A DNA stretch of 64,000 nucleotides, from the NCBI RefSeq assembly GCF_900107275.1, contig NZ_FNPI01000015.1, positions 1 to 64,000 of the forward strand, written 5' to 3'. A program made the translations under genes and the position numbers. Within the stretch, counting starts at the first letter, position 1. Every line of letters begins with the position of its first letter. The notes under the pieces were generated by a model that saw nothing but the letters and a program-made list of their open reading frames with translations, had not been told where the DNA came from and did no database searches. This stretch comes from Evansella caseinilytica (GTDB lineage Bacteria > Bacillota > Bacilli > Bacillales > Salisediminibacteriaceae). Positions 1 through 9,074 of this stretch are shown here, piece after piece.

Positions 1-14
1 GGAAACAAGCGAGA

Positions 15-92
15 GAGGGCCGGAGCGTATCCAGACATACGTGAGGAACCGAACGAGTGCAGTTGACGAAGAGATTCGTAGCTTATTGACAA
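15..92 (+). repeat. GC-rich intergenic repeat (R1-like) in 23S-5S spacer
   Basis: This stretch lies just upstream of the 5S gene, where the 23S-5S spacer should be; the 23S 3' end is not in the window. It shares a layout with the R1 repeats at 11671-12012 and 13606-13762: GGAGCGTA, a short gap, TACGTGAG, then AAGAGATTCG, which can fold as a small CGAA/TTCG hairpin. The match is by eye and diverged. Confidence 0.5.
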
Positions 93-101
93 TCATCAGA
101 A

Positions 102-218
<117 letters not shown>

Positions 219-222
219 AGAC

Positions 223-255
223 AAAGGCATTCTCAATAGAGAGTGTCTTTTTTTG
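223..255 (+). terminator. rRNA operon terminator
   Basis: A 12-bp stem with two G-U pairs (AAAGGCATTCTC / GAGAGTGTCTTT) with a 4-base loop is followed by a run of T. It sits 5 bp after the 5S gene, as expected for the end of an rrn operon. Confidence 0.9.
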
Positions 256-992
256 TATTTGTTTGGGGGATTGGAAGAGGAAGAGCGCAGACGTTGCCGG
301 GCGTGTGGGGGCGGTCCAATTGACCCGTAATCGCGTGACCCCCCTACTCCAACCGAGAAAACGAGCGATTCTGAGTGAGTCGTGAGCCTGGATTTGCCAA
401 ACTGGACAATCTTCATCCAATTGAACCATGTATACACATAAATAACACCGCTGCCAGCATTATTATTAATAGCTTTATTTAACAGCACCCTTCTATCTTA
501 TAACAACACCTTTCTACCTTCTTACACTTCACATTTTTTCTGCATCGTCGGCTCAACACTTTATCCAACCCGAACGATCCCATCCAACCTTATTTTTATA
601 CGCATAACAATACTTATCCTATCCTGAAACTGAAACCGATTCCTCACTTGTTTAAGATTTATCCTTTCCCATTGGATGGAATCCACGATAAAATAATGAT
701 TAAGTATGAAGCACTGCCGAATGAGAGGAGCGTTTGTTTAGTGCGAAATAGTGTTCCGGACAACTAACCAACCATAGAAGTGAAATGCAGTAGAAACAAC
801 TGCGCACGTGCGAAAAAGAATGCATCTGATTGGTAGCAAGCACAGGTTTATGATTTGAAAACCAATGGATTCCAACATTAGCATGCTCGGAGACATGAGA
901 ACCACTTTATCATTTACAATACTTCGCCTGTAACCTTACATGATCTGTGTTTCGTATTTCAGTCATTTTACAAAAAGAGAGGAGTTCGAACA
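256..992. other. Long intergenic gap without a supported gene
   Basis: No convincing coding sequence, tRNA or riboswitch is visible here. The open frames over this stretch lack ribosome binding sites and overlap the 5S gene. I looked for an S-box (SAM-I) leader before the sulfur-metabolism gene at 993 and did not see its conserved core. Confidence 0.5.
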
Positions 993-2117
993 ATGCAATT
1001 TGAGACGAAAAATGTTCATTTTCCGCAAAAAATAGAAACTAGTGAAACAAGTAAAACAAAACCAATTTATCAGACTTCCGCCTTCGCTTTTCAGGATCTC
1101 GATGAAATGGAAGGGTTCTATAACGGAAACAAAGCCTATCTATATACTAGAGCCGGAAATCCGAACACAGATGACCTTGGAAAAGGAGTGGCAGACCTGG
1201 AGGGAGCAGAAATGGGGGTTGCTTCTTCTTCCGGGATATCGGCCATATTAGCGGGCGTGCTTGCGGTAGCGAAAGCTGGGGATCACATTGTGGCTACGGA
1301 GGACTTATACGGTGGAACCTATCAGCTGTTTGCGAAAGAACTACCTGAATTAGGAATTGCCGTCAGTTTTGTCGATTTCACAGATCAGGAAAAAATCGAA
1401 CAAGTGATCCATGACAAAACCGTTCTTTTATATTCAGAATCAATCACTAATCCATTGTTGCGGGTGGAAAATATTGAGGTACTGGTTCAGTTGGCGAAAA
1501 AGCATCGATTGAAAACAATGATCGACAATACATTTGCTACGCCGTATTTCGTTCGACCTCATGAATCGGGAGTGGATCTCGTTGTACATAGTGCAACGAA
1601 ATATATAGGCGGGCATAGTGATTTATCTGCGGGAGTGCTGACTGGTAGCGGTGCTCTAATCAAAAAAGCAAAAACAAAAATCGTGAACCTGGGCAGTAAT
1701 CTAGGTCCTTTTGACGGTTGGCTGGCTTGCCGCGGGCTGAAAACTCTCAGTTTGCGGATGGAACGGCAGTCGGCGAATGCAGAGTATTTAGCAAAGGCAT
1801 TGGCCAATCATGAAAAAATAAAAAAAGTTTATTATCCGACGAATGCATCCGAACGGGGAAATGGGGCTATCGTGACAATTGAATTGGCCGAGCATGCAGA
1901 TGTCCGACAGTTTTTCCGGCAATTACGTTGGATAAAGGTCGTTCCGACACTGGCTGGCGTAGAAACGTCTGTCACCCATCCAGTCGGAACATCTCACCGG
2001 CCGGTTCCGGAAGAAACGAGGCAGCGGCTTGGTGTAACCTATTCTATGGTAAGGATATCTGTAGGTATCGAGGCGAAGGATGACATTGTCCAGGCATTTG
2101 AAGAAGCATTAGATTAA
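993..2117 (+). CDS. Cys/Met metabolism PLP-dependent enzyme (cystathionine gamma-lyase/synthase type)
   Basis: This 374-residue protein belongs to the fold-type I trans-sulfuration family (MetB, MetC, MccB, MetY relatives), cytosolic enzymes of cysteine, homocysteine and methionine interconversion. The PLP lysine is K203 in the motif HSATKYIGGHSD. The phosphate-binding SSSGISA near residue 80, YTRAGNPNT near 51 and the ESITNPLL and DNTFATP blocks are all in place. The start has a good AGAGGAG site 11 bases upstream. The length fits the family (about 370-400). The exact reaction (gamma-lyase, gamma-synthase or sulfhydrylase) cannot be told from motifs alone. The gene stands alone between the rRNA operon and thiL, a position where B. 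subtilis has no such gene, so it is probably a lineage-specific insertion. Confidence 0.88.
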   Translation: MQFETKNVHFPQKIETSETSKTKPIYQTSAFAFQDLDEMEGFYNGNKAYLYTRAGNPNTDDLGKGVADLEGAEMGVASSSGISAILAGVLAVAKAGDHIVATEDLYGGTYQLFAKELPELGIAVSFVDFTDQEKIEQVIHDKTVLLYSESITNPLLRVENIEVLVQLAKKHRLKTMIDNTFATPYFVRPHESGVDLVVHSATKYIGGHSDLSAGVLTGSGALIKKAKTKIVNLGSNLGPFDGWLACRGLKTLSLRMERQSANAEYLAKALANHEKIKKVYYPTNASERGNGAIVTIELAEHADVRQFFRQLRWIKVVPTLAGVETSVTHPVGTSHRPVPEETRQRLGVTYSMVRISVGIEAKDDIVQAFEEALD

Positions 2118-2368
2118 CATTCTCTCTTCTTACCAGCGAGGCAGCCTTAGTGTAAAGGGGAAATCGTCCATTTTTTCATAGCGGAAAGCAAACGGGATTC
2201 TTTGCGGTGGAATCCCTGGCTTATTCCCCCATGACCGATGTTTCGTTCAGTGCGAACCAATTCTGTCGAATGCTCTGTATGTCCATCGTCTTAAGGTTTC
2301 TCGCTACAAATGTACTCCACTATATGAAGTACATTCACGTTGCACGCTAGTTATCGCTTGCATTTTTT

Positions 2369-2377
2369 TGATATAAT
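2369..2377 (+). promoter_or_regulatory. Extended -10 promoter of the thiL-tsaD operon
   Basis: TGATATAAT is a perfect extended -10 box (TG-N-TATAAT), 105 bp before thiL. No good -35 box sits at the right distance, which is tolerated with an extended -10. The rest of the 2118-2482 gap shows only a weak hairpin (GGGATTC/GAATCCC near 2193-2215). Confidence 0.55.
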
Positions 2378-2482
2378 GAAAAAACGTATAAAACCAGTGA
2401 ACAAATCTCGTCTGATTGTTTTATGAAGCGCCTGTTAAGGGGAATCTAGTAGAGGTAACGGCAATAAAGGGAGCGGCTGCAA

Positions 2483-3466
2483 ATGAATGAGGAAATAAAA
2501 TGGATTCGTAGTATTACCCCATCCGGCTACCGGCAGCCGGAGCTGAAAGTCGGTATTGGCGATGATGCGGCAATTTTTTATCAGAAAGAAGATAAAGACA
2601 CGGTGATTGCTGTCGATACTATGGTAGAGGGCGTTCATTTTAAAAGAGAGACAATGCCGTTACATGCGATCGGCCACAAGGCATTAGCGGCAAATATAAG
2701 TGACTTGGCGGCCATGGGAGCCATTCCTCAATATTATTTAGTCTCTGTCGCTTTTCCAAAAAAAACTTGGAATAAGGAAGAACTGCATGAGATTTACCGC
2801 GGAATGGCAAATCTGGCAAAGGAATTTTCCATGGACCTGATCGGCGGTGATACGGTTTCGATTGAAAAACAGCTTGTGTTGACGGTAACCGTTATCGGGA
2901 AGATAAAACAAAACCGCCATCTTCTTCGCTCCAATGCCCGGCCGGGGGATGTCGTGTTCGTCACCGGGCTTGTCGGACTAGCTTCACTCGGATTGGAAAT
3001 GCTGCTGGAAGACGGATTGGCTGCTGCGAATGATGCTGCCAATGCTCAATACATAAAAGCCCACCAGGAACCGCAGCCGCAATTAAGGGCCGGGCTGTTG
3101 TTTGCGGAGTCAGGATTTCGCATGGCGCTTAACGATATCAGTGACGGCCTTGCCAGTGAAGCAAAGGAGATTGCAGAAGCAAGCCAAGTGGATATCGAGT
3201 TGGACTGGGCAAGAATTCCGACAACCGATTATATCCAATCACATTCCACGCAAAAACAGGAAAGCTGGCTATTGTATGGCGGAGAAGATTATCAATTGTT
3301 AGGAACAGTAAGTGAAGAAGATTGGAAATCGTTGCAGCTGATGTTTCGGAAAGCGACACTTCCGCTGTATGAGATTGGAACAGTAAGGGCAGGGAATGGC
3401 CGGGTCGCTATGGAACGGGATGGAAGCAGCACCGTCATTACGGCAACAGGCTACGATCATTTATAG
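2483..3466 (+). CDS. thiL: Thiamine-monophosphate kinase
   Basis: ThiL phosphorylates thiamine monophosphate to the active cofactor thiamine diphosphate using ATP. The 327-residue protein has the family N-terminal GIGDDAA motif, the VDTMVEGVHF strand, the HKALAANISDLAAMGA glycine-rich helix and the LIGGDTV and NDISDGLASE metal and nucleotide-binding blocks. The length equals the family norm. The start was chosen because GGGAG lies at good spacing upstream. It heads the run thiL-tsaE-tsaB-rimI-tsaD, the same order as ydiA-ydiB-ydiC-ydiD-gcp in B. subtilis. A 93-bp gap separates it from tsaE. Confidence 0.96.
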   Translation: MNEEIKWIRSITPSGYRQPELKVGIGDDAAIFYQKEDKDTVIAVDTMVEGVHFKRETMPLHAIGHKALAANISDLAAMGAIPQYYLVSVAFPKKTWNKEELHEIYRGMANLAKEFSMDLIGGDTVSIEKQLVLTVTVIGKIKQNRHLLRSNARPGDVVFVTGLVGLASLGLEMLLEDGLAAANDAANAQYIKAHQEPQPQLRAGLLFAESGFRMALNDISDGLASEAKEIAEASQVDIELDWARIPTTDYIQSHSTQKQESWLLYGGEDYQLLGTVSEEDWKSLQLMFRKATLPLYEIGTVRAGNGRVAMERDGSSTVITATGYDHL

Positions 3467-3559
3467 CTATTATTAACATCAAACAACATAATAAATTGGC
3501 CATGTATAGCTATTATTAAACATCGGTCAACATACCATACATAAGTTGGAGGAAAAGAA

Positions 3560-4021
3560 ATGTCAGAGCAATACGAATATTTCTCCCATTCCCCGGAGGA
3601 AACGGAGCAGCTGGCCCGCGCTTTGGCAGAAAAGCTGTCAGGGGGAGAACTCATTACATTAGCAGGTGACTTGGGCGCCGGAAAGACAAGCTTTACGAAA
3701 GGGTTGGCGAAGGGACTCGGTGTGAAAAGAACGGTAAACAGCCCAACGTTTACAATTATCAAAGAATATGTTGGGTACGTGCCGTTTTATCATATGGATG
3801 CTTACCGGCTGGAAGACGCAGACGAGGATTTAGGGCTTGAGGAATATTTTGACGGGGATGGTGTAACCGTTGTGGAATGGCCGAGCATGATTCAGGAGCA
3901 GCTTCCTCCAGAGCGGCTCGATATCATGCTGGAGCACTTAGGGGATATGAACAGAAAAATGATCTTCATGCCATTAGGGGACCGCTACCATTCTTTATGT
4001 AAGGAGATTTTTTCAAAATGA
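3560..4021 (+). CDS. tsaE: tRNA t6A biosynthesis ATPase TsaE
   Basis: TsaE is the ATPase of the TsaB-TsaD-TsaE complex that installs threonylcarbamoyl-adenosine at position 37 of ANN-decoding tRNAs. The 153-residue protein shows the P-loop GDLGAGKTS, the SPTF switch segment following it (NSPTFTIIKEY), the YHMDAYRL block and VVEWP near the end, all typical. The ribosome binding site is GGAGG nine bases upstream. The stop overlaps the tsaB start in an ATGA, which points to translational coupling. Confidence 0.96.
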   Translation: MSEQYEYFSHSPEETEQLARALAEKLSGGELITLAGDLGAGKTSFTKGLAKGLGVKRTVNSPTFTIIKEYVGYVPFYHMDAYRLEDADEDLGLEEYFDGDGVTVVEWPSMIQEQLPPERLDIMLEHLGDMNRKMIFMPLGDRYHSLCKEIFSK

Positions 4022-4737
4022 ACGGGTTAGCCATTGATACATCCACATACGTGCTAGGTGTCGCGGTTGTCAAAGACGGAGAAGTAGTCGGAGAATTCAT
4101 GACGAATTTGAAAAAAAATCATTCGCTTCGCCTGATGTCGGCCATTCGGACACTGATGGAAGAAGCGGAAATGACACCAAAGCAATTAGACCGGATCATT
4201 GTCGCCCAAGGACCGGGCTCCTATACCGGGGTAAGAATCGGCGTGACGACGGCAAAGACGATGGCCTGGGCTCTGCAAATCCCTGTTGTCGGTGTTTCCA
4301 GCTTGAAAATACTTGCACAGTACGGGCGATATTTCACAGGCGTCATATCACCATTTTTTGATGCCCGCAGGGGGCAGGTGTATACAGGCTTGTACCGGAT
4401 GAGTAACGGACTTGTGGAAAATATCCGGCCGGATCAGATTATCCTTCACCACGATTGGTTATCTGCATTAAAAGATTTAGGGGAGCAAGTTCTGTTTGTC
4501 AGCCCTGATATGACCAAACATCAAGAAACCATCGAAGAAGTTTTAGGTAAAAAAGCTATTTTTGGCCAAAAAACAGAAAATCTTTTGCGCCCTGGAGAGC
4601 TGGCGCTTTTAGGGATGAATCAGGATGTTTCCGTAAATACGCATGAGTTTGCCCCTAATTATATTAGGCTGGCGGAAGCGGAGGCCAAATGGCTGGCGGC
4701 AAGACAAGGAGAACAAAAAGAGAATAAAGGTGAGTAA
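4018..4737 (+). CDS. tsaB: tRNA t6A biosynthesis protein TsaB
   Basis: TsaB is the inactive ASKHA-fold partner that scaffolds TsaD in t6A synthesis. The 239-residue protein begins with the family AIDTSTYVLGVAVV and has AQGPGSYTGVRIGVTTAKTMA, the hallmark of TsaB. The PFFDARRGQVYTGLY segment also fits. It overlaps tsaE by four bases and is followed three bases later by rimI, so the five genes are one operon. Confidence 0.95.
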   Translation: MNGLAIDTSTYVLGVAVVKDGEVVGEFMTNLKKNHSLRLMSAIRTLMEEAEMTPKQLDRIIVAQGPGSYTGVRIGVTTAKTMAWALQIPVVGVSSLKILAQYGRYFTGVISPFFDARRGQVYTGLYRMSNGLVENIRPDQIILHHDWLSALKDLGEQVLFVSPDMTKHQETIEEVLGKKAIFGQKTENLLRPGELALLGMNQDVSVNTHEFAPNYIRLAEAEAKWLAARQGEQKENKGE

Positions 4738-4740
4738 ACT

Positions 4741-5199
4741 ATGGGGGTAGAGCAGGAGATCCAAATTCGCCTGATGGAGCTGGATGATCTCGATCAGGTG
4801 ATGGAAGTGGAGAAGGATGCATTCACGTCACCTTGGAGCAGGGCCGCGTTTGTTAATGAAATAACGACAAATCAGTTTGCGTATTACTTTGTCGCGATAA
4901 TGGGTAACCGGATTATCGGTTATATCGGGGTTTGGATCATCATCGACGAAGCGCATATAACGAACATCGCCATTCATTCCGAGTACCGCAGGCGAGGGAT
5001 TGGGGAAAAATTGCTTGACGGTGCGATGGAATTGGCAAAAATGCTTGGTTCAAAAAAAATGACCTTGGAAGTAAGAGTGTCTAACGAAAACGCGATGCGC
5101 TTGTACAGAAAAAAAGGATTCCAAAACGGCGGCATCCGCAAAAGGTATTATACAGACAATCAGGAGGATGCGCAAATAATGTGGGTGAAAATAACATGA
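4741..5199 (+). CDS. rimI: Ribosomal protein S18-alanine N-acetyltransferase
   Basis: This is a 152-residue GNAT-fold acetyltransferase that transfers acetyl from acetyl-CoA to a protein N-terminus, S18 in the best-known case. The acetyl-CoA binding signature is [10 protein letters not shown] near residue 83, followed by the [13 protein letters not shown] helix typical of RimI. Its place between tsaB and tsaD is the same as ydiD in B. subtilis. Its stop overlaps the tsaD start by an ATGA. Confidence 0.92.
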   Translation: MGVEQEIQIRLMELDDLDQVMEVEKDAFTSPWSRAAFVNEITTNQFAYYFVAIMGNRIIGYIGVWIIIDEAHITNIAIHSEYRRRGIGEKLLDGAMELAKMLGSKKMTLEVRVSNENAMRLYRKKGFQNGGIRKRYYTDNQEDAQIMWVKIT

Positions 5200-6218
5200 G
5201 TAACGGAATGGAAAAGGATATCGTGATTCTCGGCATCGAAACAAGCTGTGATGAAACGTCGGCGGCGGTTGTAAGAAACGGAAGAGAGGTGTTGAGCAAT
5301 GTGGTTTCTTCCCAAATTGAAAGCCATAAACGGTTTGGCGGGGTTGTTCCGGAAATTGCTTCTCGTCACCATGTAGAGCAGATAACGTATATTTTGGAGG
5401 AAGCGTTGTCTAACGCGGCGGTGACTTTTCAAGATATCGACGCAGTTGCGGTGACGGAAGGACCGGGATTGGTCGGTGCGCTTCTCATTGGTGTAAACGC
5501 GGCAAAAGCACTGGCCTATGCTCATGATATCCCGCTGGTAGGTGTCCATCACATTGCCGGGCACATTTATGCTAATCATCTTGTGGAAGAGCTTACTTTT
5601 CCGTTATTAACGCTTGTTGTTTCAGGCGGTCATACGGAATTAGTATATATGGAGGGACATGGCTCATTTGAAGTCATCGGGGAAACAAGGGATGACGCTG
5701 TGGGGGAGGCCTATGACAAGGTGGCGAGAACGCTCGGGCTTCCGTATCCAGGCGGTCCTCATATTGACCGCCTTGCTCATGAAGGGGAGGCAACGATAGA
5801 GCTGCCGAGAGCATGGCTTGGGCCGGAGTCGTATGATTTCAGCTTCAGCGGGTTGAAATCAGCCGTTATAAACACACTTCATAATGCGAAGCAGCGGGGG
5901 GAAGAGCTGCTCCCTGAAAATGTAGCAGCAAGCTTTCAGGAAAGTGTCATTGAAGTACTCGTCGGTAAAACGATGCGCGCTGCCGAAGAAAAACAAGTGC
6001 AACGGGTGTTGCTTGCAGGCGGCGTTGCAGCAAATAAAGGGCTGCGGCGCGCGCTCAAGGAAGCGTGCGATAAAAAGGGCTTGAGCTTGACTATTCCGAC
6101 GCTGGAATATTGTACGGATAACGCCGCGATGATTGCGTCCGCCGGGACGATCCTGTATCAGTCAGGCCGCCGCTCCGGCGACCGGTTAAACGGTCAACCT
6201 GGGTTGCTGCTTAAATAA
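5196..6218 (+). CDS. tsaD: tRNA t6A37 threonylcarbamoyltransferase TsaD
   Basis: TsaD transfers the threonylcarbamoyl group from threonylcarbamoyl-AMP to A37 of tRNA. The metal-binding HxxxH is H119 and H123 (GVHHIAGH), and the nucleotide-binding blocks [15 protein letters not shown] and [10 protein letters not shown] are present. An in-frame GTG lies upstream at 5181. I prefer ATG at 5196 because it overlaps the rimI stop as ATGA, has GGGTGA seven bases upstream and gives the family's usual N-terminus just before [12 protein letters not shown]. The product is 340 residues. It ends the operon, before a terminator at 6296. Confidence 0.96.
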   Translation: MSNGMEKDIVILGIETSCDETSAAVVRNGREVLSNVVSSQIESHKRFGGVVPEIASRHHVEQITYILEEALSNAAVTFQDIDAVAVTEGPGLVGALLIGVNAAKALAYAHDIPLVGVHHIAGHIYANHLVEELTFPLLTLVVSGGHTELVYMEGHGSFEVIGETRDDAVGEAYDKVARTLGLPYPGGPHIDRLAHEGEATIELPRAWLGPESYDFSFSGLKSAVINTLHNAKQRGEELLPENVAASFQESVIEVLVGKTMRAAEEKQVQRVLLAGGVAANKGLRRALKEACDKKGLSLTIPTLEYCTDNAAMIASAGTILYQSGRRSGDRLNGQPGLLLK

Positions 6219-6295
6219 CGATGTTTTACGAAATCCGAGCCAGCAAGCATTGTCGGAAAACGCAGAATAGATGATACCGATAACGTTAAATTACC

Positions 6296-6330
6296 GCCTT
6301 CTTGTCTAAAATAGGACAGGAGGGTTTTTT
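6296..6330 (+). terminator. Terminator of the thiL-tsaD operon
   Basis: A stem CCTTCTTGTC / GGACAGGAGGG with a loop of about 7 bases is followed by six T. Confidence 0.8.
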
Positions 6331-6380
6331 CTGTCGCTGGTCAAGTGGTTATTCAAGGTCACAAGTTTATCGATTTTTCT

Positions 6381-6480
6381 TCTAGGGTGTAAGCCCCACC
6401 TCTAAGTGTTAGCCATCAGGTGGAGTAGCGTCTCCACCTGATTCCCCGAAGTTTCAGCTTGGCTGTTGCGAGTTCACTTT
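6381..6480 (+). repeat. Solo structured element resembling an IS200/IS605 right end (omega-RNA-like)
   Basis: The stretch contains AAGCCCCACCTC, a perfect 11-bp hairpin ATCAGGTGGAG / CTCCACCTGAT, then GTTTCAGCTTGGCTG and GAGTTCAC. A diverged second copy is at 43529-43646, where the second part folds as GTTTCAG/CTGAAAC and ends GAGTTCGC. No tnpA, tnpB or iscB gene is next to either copy. The two-hairpin layout ending in a short fixed sequence is typical of IS200/IS605-type right ends; that assignment is inference. Confidence 0.4.
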
Positions 6481-6565
6481 GGGACTGTTTTCGATCGGAA
6501 ATATTGTTGCTTTCGGTCTTTTTTAAAAAGGATAATCATCTTTTTAAACAGCTTGTTGTCATCCA

Positions 6566-6773
6566 TGTGAATATGGGAATGCATGATCTTGTGAATAAGA
6601 TATTATCCACAAGTTGTGAATAATGGGGAAAAACCTGTCGAAACTTGTAATTACAACGGTTGGAGTTGTTAACAATTAAAATGTGGATAACTGAGGTTTT
6701 TGTGCATAACTTCAGAAAAACATTGATCTGATTAGGTTGAACCTGTGGATAAGGATGTGGATTATGTGGATAT
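6566..6773. promoter_or_regulatory. DnaA-box cluster
   Basis: Six exact matches to TTATNCACA or its complement lie within 165 bp: 6590-6598, 6603-6611, 6615-6623, 6682-6690, 6701-6709 and 6744-6752. Three (6603, 6682 and 6744) are the strong TTATCCACA form. Single-mismatch boxes sit at 6566-6574, 6756-6764 and 6765-6773. B. subtilis is known to have a DnaA-box cluster outside oriC between gcp (tsaD) and ydiF, which is this position. Confidence 0.85.
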
Positions 6774-8995
6774 GTCAGAAAATAAGCACGTTTAAAATCG
6801 CAATCGCTTTGTCGGTGATGATGATCTGGAAGCTGATGTTGCCGTACTGGGGAGAGGCATCAGAGTATATGGAGATGGCTGGAGCGGTGGAGAGCGAGCG
6901 TGTGGAAAAGCATGTTGTCATTCTTCTGGTGCCGGGTTTGTCGTTTAATGAAGTAAACTGGCTGTATGAATGCGGAAAATACAGGGAAATTTGGCATTCA
7001 GGTGCGGTAAGTGCTATGAATGTCAAACCGGATGGTCCCTATTCGTATCTAAATAATATCGTCTCGCTAAGTGTCGGAAAGCGGTCGTCCGGAATCGAAG
7101 GCTGGAACAGCTTTGCGCCAGACGAAAACATTGATGGTGTGCCTGTGGACAACTTATTTTTTCAGTGGCACGGGATAAGCCCTGCTTCGTCGATCGTTCA
7201 TCCACATGTGCATATCTTACAGGATAAGCTGAGCCGCTCCAGTTATCAGGCGACGGCGGGCTGGTTAGGCGAAAGCTTGAAGCACCTCGGAGTTCATCGT
7301 TTTGTTCTGGGAAATGCCGATCTACGCAGCGAAAATATACGCTACGGTTCGTTGTTCATTATGGACGGCGATGGTTCGGTGGAAGGGAATCTGCACGGAC
7401 CGGTTGTGGATAACGCAGGTTATCCAGGCGGAAAGAAGATGGATGCCGACACGATTTATCAACAGGTGAACGATATTCACAATGCTTTTCCACAGACGTT
7501 TACCGTGGTGGAATGGGGAGATCTTTTCCGCTTGTATTCGGAACGTTACCATATGACGAAAGACCATTTCGCGCGTATGTATGAGACGATATTGTTCGAC
7601 CTGGAAGATACGGTACATCGACTGCATGGGACAAAGGCGGAAGTGTGGCTGCTGTCGCCGGTGGTGAATGCGGAGGCTCACAAGGAAAAAAATCAGCTTG
7701 CTCCTTTGTGGATATGGAAAGAAAACAGAGCGACGACCGGGGTTTTATATTCTGATACGACACGGCGGTATACTGTAATAAGCAACACTGATATTACAGC
7801 GACATGGCTGGCGATGTTTGCGGGAACGCAGGCGTTAAACAAAGGCATCGGACGTGCGCTGCACTTGCAGCACGCGGATCAAGGGGCCGTTCCGTTTCCG
7901 GAAATTCAGGCAGCGGTAGCGGAGATGAACGATGTTTTCGTGCATCGAGGAGCTGTCCTTTCCAGCTATGTTTCTGCTTTAGTTGCCATGCTGATTCTTG
8001 TCTCGTTGCTGATATGGCTGCTGGTGGAAACGAGCCGCTGGAAAAGCATCGCCTGCACTTTATTGCTAAGCGGTATCTTGTCCCCTTGGTGGTTTCTGGT
8101 TACTTCCCCATGGGGAACGTATTTTTCTCCTTATTTATATGTGGCGGTTATTCTGGCAGGCAGCTGTATAACCGCGTATTTCCTTGGAAGAGCAGTAAAG
8201 GAACCCTTCAGTTTTGCTTGTTTTCTGTTTTTTATTACCTTGCTGCTGGATGTTGCCGGAGGTTCTAATTTAACGCAACGCTCTTTTTTGAGCTATGATC
8301 CGATTATCGGTGCCAGGTATTACGGCATCGGAAATGAATTTGCCGGTATCGTTCTTGTTTCCGGGATACTGATGGTGGCACCTGTTTTCCGGAGAATTCA
8401 TGGGGATGGCAGAGGGAACTATGTATTACAGTGGCTGTTAATGACGCTGGTGATGCTGGTGCTCGTTTTGCTGTTAGGGATGTCTGTTCTTGGAGCAAAT
8501 GCCGGAGCGAGTCTGTCAGCCGGCATCGTTTATGCTTTCATCACATCGAGGCTGCTGTTTAACAATATTCCGTTCTGGGTAAAAGCAATCAGCGGCAGCG
8601 CGGTTTTCGTTGTTTTATTGACAGTGCTGTACTTGCTGCAAATGGCGCAGCCGGAAAGTCATATTTTCGCAGCCTTCCAGCAGTTGTTTTCCGGAGAGTG
8701 GACGGCGATTTGGCAGACAATGGTGAGAAAAATAAGTATGAACTGGAAAATATTCAAGATTTCCTATTGGACGCAGTTGTTTATCACCAGTTATTTTTTC
8801 ATTGGTATTGTGTTGTGGAAACGCAGGAGGTCGCGCTTAATGGAGACGGAAAATTTCTTAATTAACGGCTGTATCGCCGGCTCCCTTGCTCTGCTTCTTT
8901 TGAATGATTCGGGCATCGTCGCGGCGGCTACTTCCATGTTTATGACCCTCTGTGTCTGCTACGGCTGGTCGCTACGAAAAGCATCCGGCACATAA
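6764..8995 (+). CDS. Large membrane protein with phosphatase-like extracytoplasmic domain
   Basis: I do not recognise a named family. The 743-residue product has an N-terminal membrane anchor (residues about 8-30), then an outer domain of roughly 370 residues that begins with HVVILLVPGLSF, resembling the first strand and metal-binding turn of alkaline-phosphatase-superfamily proteins. From about residue 395 there are eight or nine membrane segments, including a GNEFAG-containing loop. TTG at 6737 and ATG at 6755 are other possible starts. I chose 6764 because AAGG lies 9 bases upstream; no site is strong. The 5' end overlaps the DnaA boxes. It is inserted between tsaD and ydiF, neighbours that are adjacent in B. 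subtilis. A role in envelope polymer chemistry is possible but not shown. Confidence 0.7.
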   Translation: MWICQKISTFKIAIALSVMMIWKLMLPYWGEASEYMEMAGAVESERVEKHVVILLVPGLSFNEVNWLYECGKYREIWHSGAVSAMNVKPDGPYSYLNNIVSLSVGKRSSGIEGWNSFAPDENIDGVPVDNLFFQWHGISPASSIVHPHVHILQDKLSRSSYQATAGWLGESLKHLGVHRFVLGNADLRSENIRYGSLFIMDGDGSVEGNLHGPVVDNAGYPGGKKMDADTIYQQVNDIHNAFPQTFTVVEWGDLFRLYSERYHMTKDHFARMYETILFDLEDTVHRLHGTKAEVWLLSPVVNAEAHKEKNQLAPLWIWKENRATTGVLYSDTTRRYTVISNTDITATWLAMFAGTQALNKGIGRALHLQHADQGAVPFPEIQAAVAEMNDVFVHRGAVLSSYVSALVAMLILVSLLIWLLVETSRWKSIACTLLLSGILSPWWFLVTSPWGTYFSPYLYVAVILAGSCITAYFLGRAVKEPFSFACFLFFITLLLDVAGGSNLTQRSFLSYDPIIGARYYGIGNEFAGIVLVSGILMVAPVFRRIHGDGRGNYVLQWLLMTLVMLVLVLLLGMSVLGANAGASLSAGIVYAFITSRLLFNNIPFWVKAISGSAVFVVLLTVLYLLQMAQPESHIFAAFQQLFSGEWTAIWQTMVRKISMNWKIFKISYWTQLFITSYFFIGIVLWKRRRSRLMETENFLINGCIAGSLALLLLNDSGIVAAATSMFMTLCVCYGWSLRKASGT

Positions 8996-9012
8996 ATCCA
9001 CACAAAAAAAGC

Positions 9013-9062
9013 GTTCCAAAAGGAGCATGGTCATGGTATTTCATGAAAAATCCCTTTTGGAA
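9013..9062 (-). terminator. Terminator of the ABC-F gene
   Basis: A perfect 11-bp stem, GTTCCAAAAGG / CCTTTTGGAAC, has on the minus strand a run of T after it, so it ends the gene at 9075-11015. It may also slow transcription arriving from the convergent gene. Confidence 0.8.
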
Positions 9063-9074
9063 CACTCGCCTGTG

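Noticed and set aside
700-990. Possible S-box or T-box leader before the Cys/Met enzyme gene
   Set aside because: Neither the conserved S-box core nor a T-box sequence with a terminator could be found; only unpatterned DNA.
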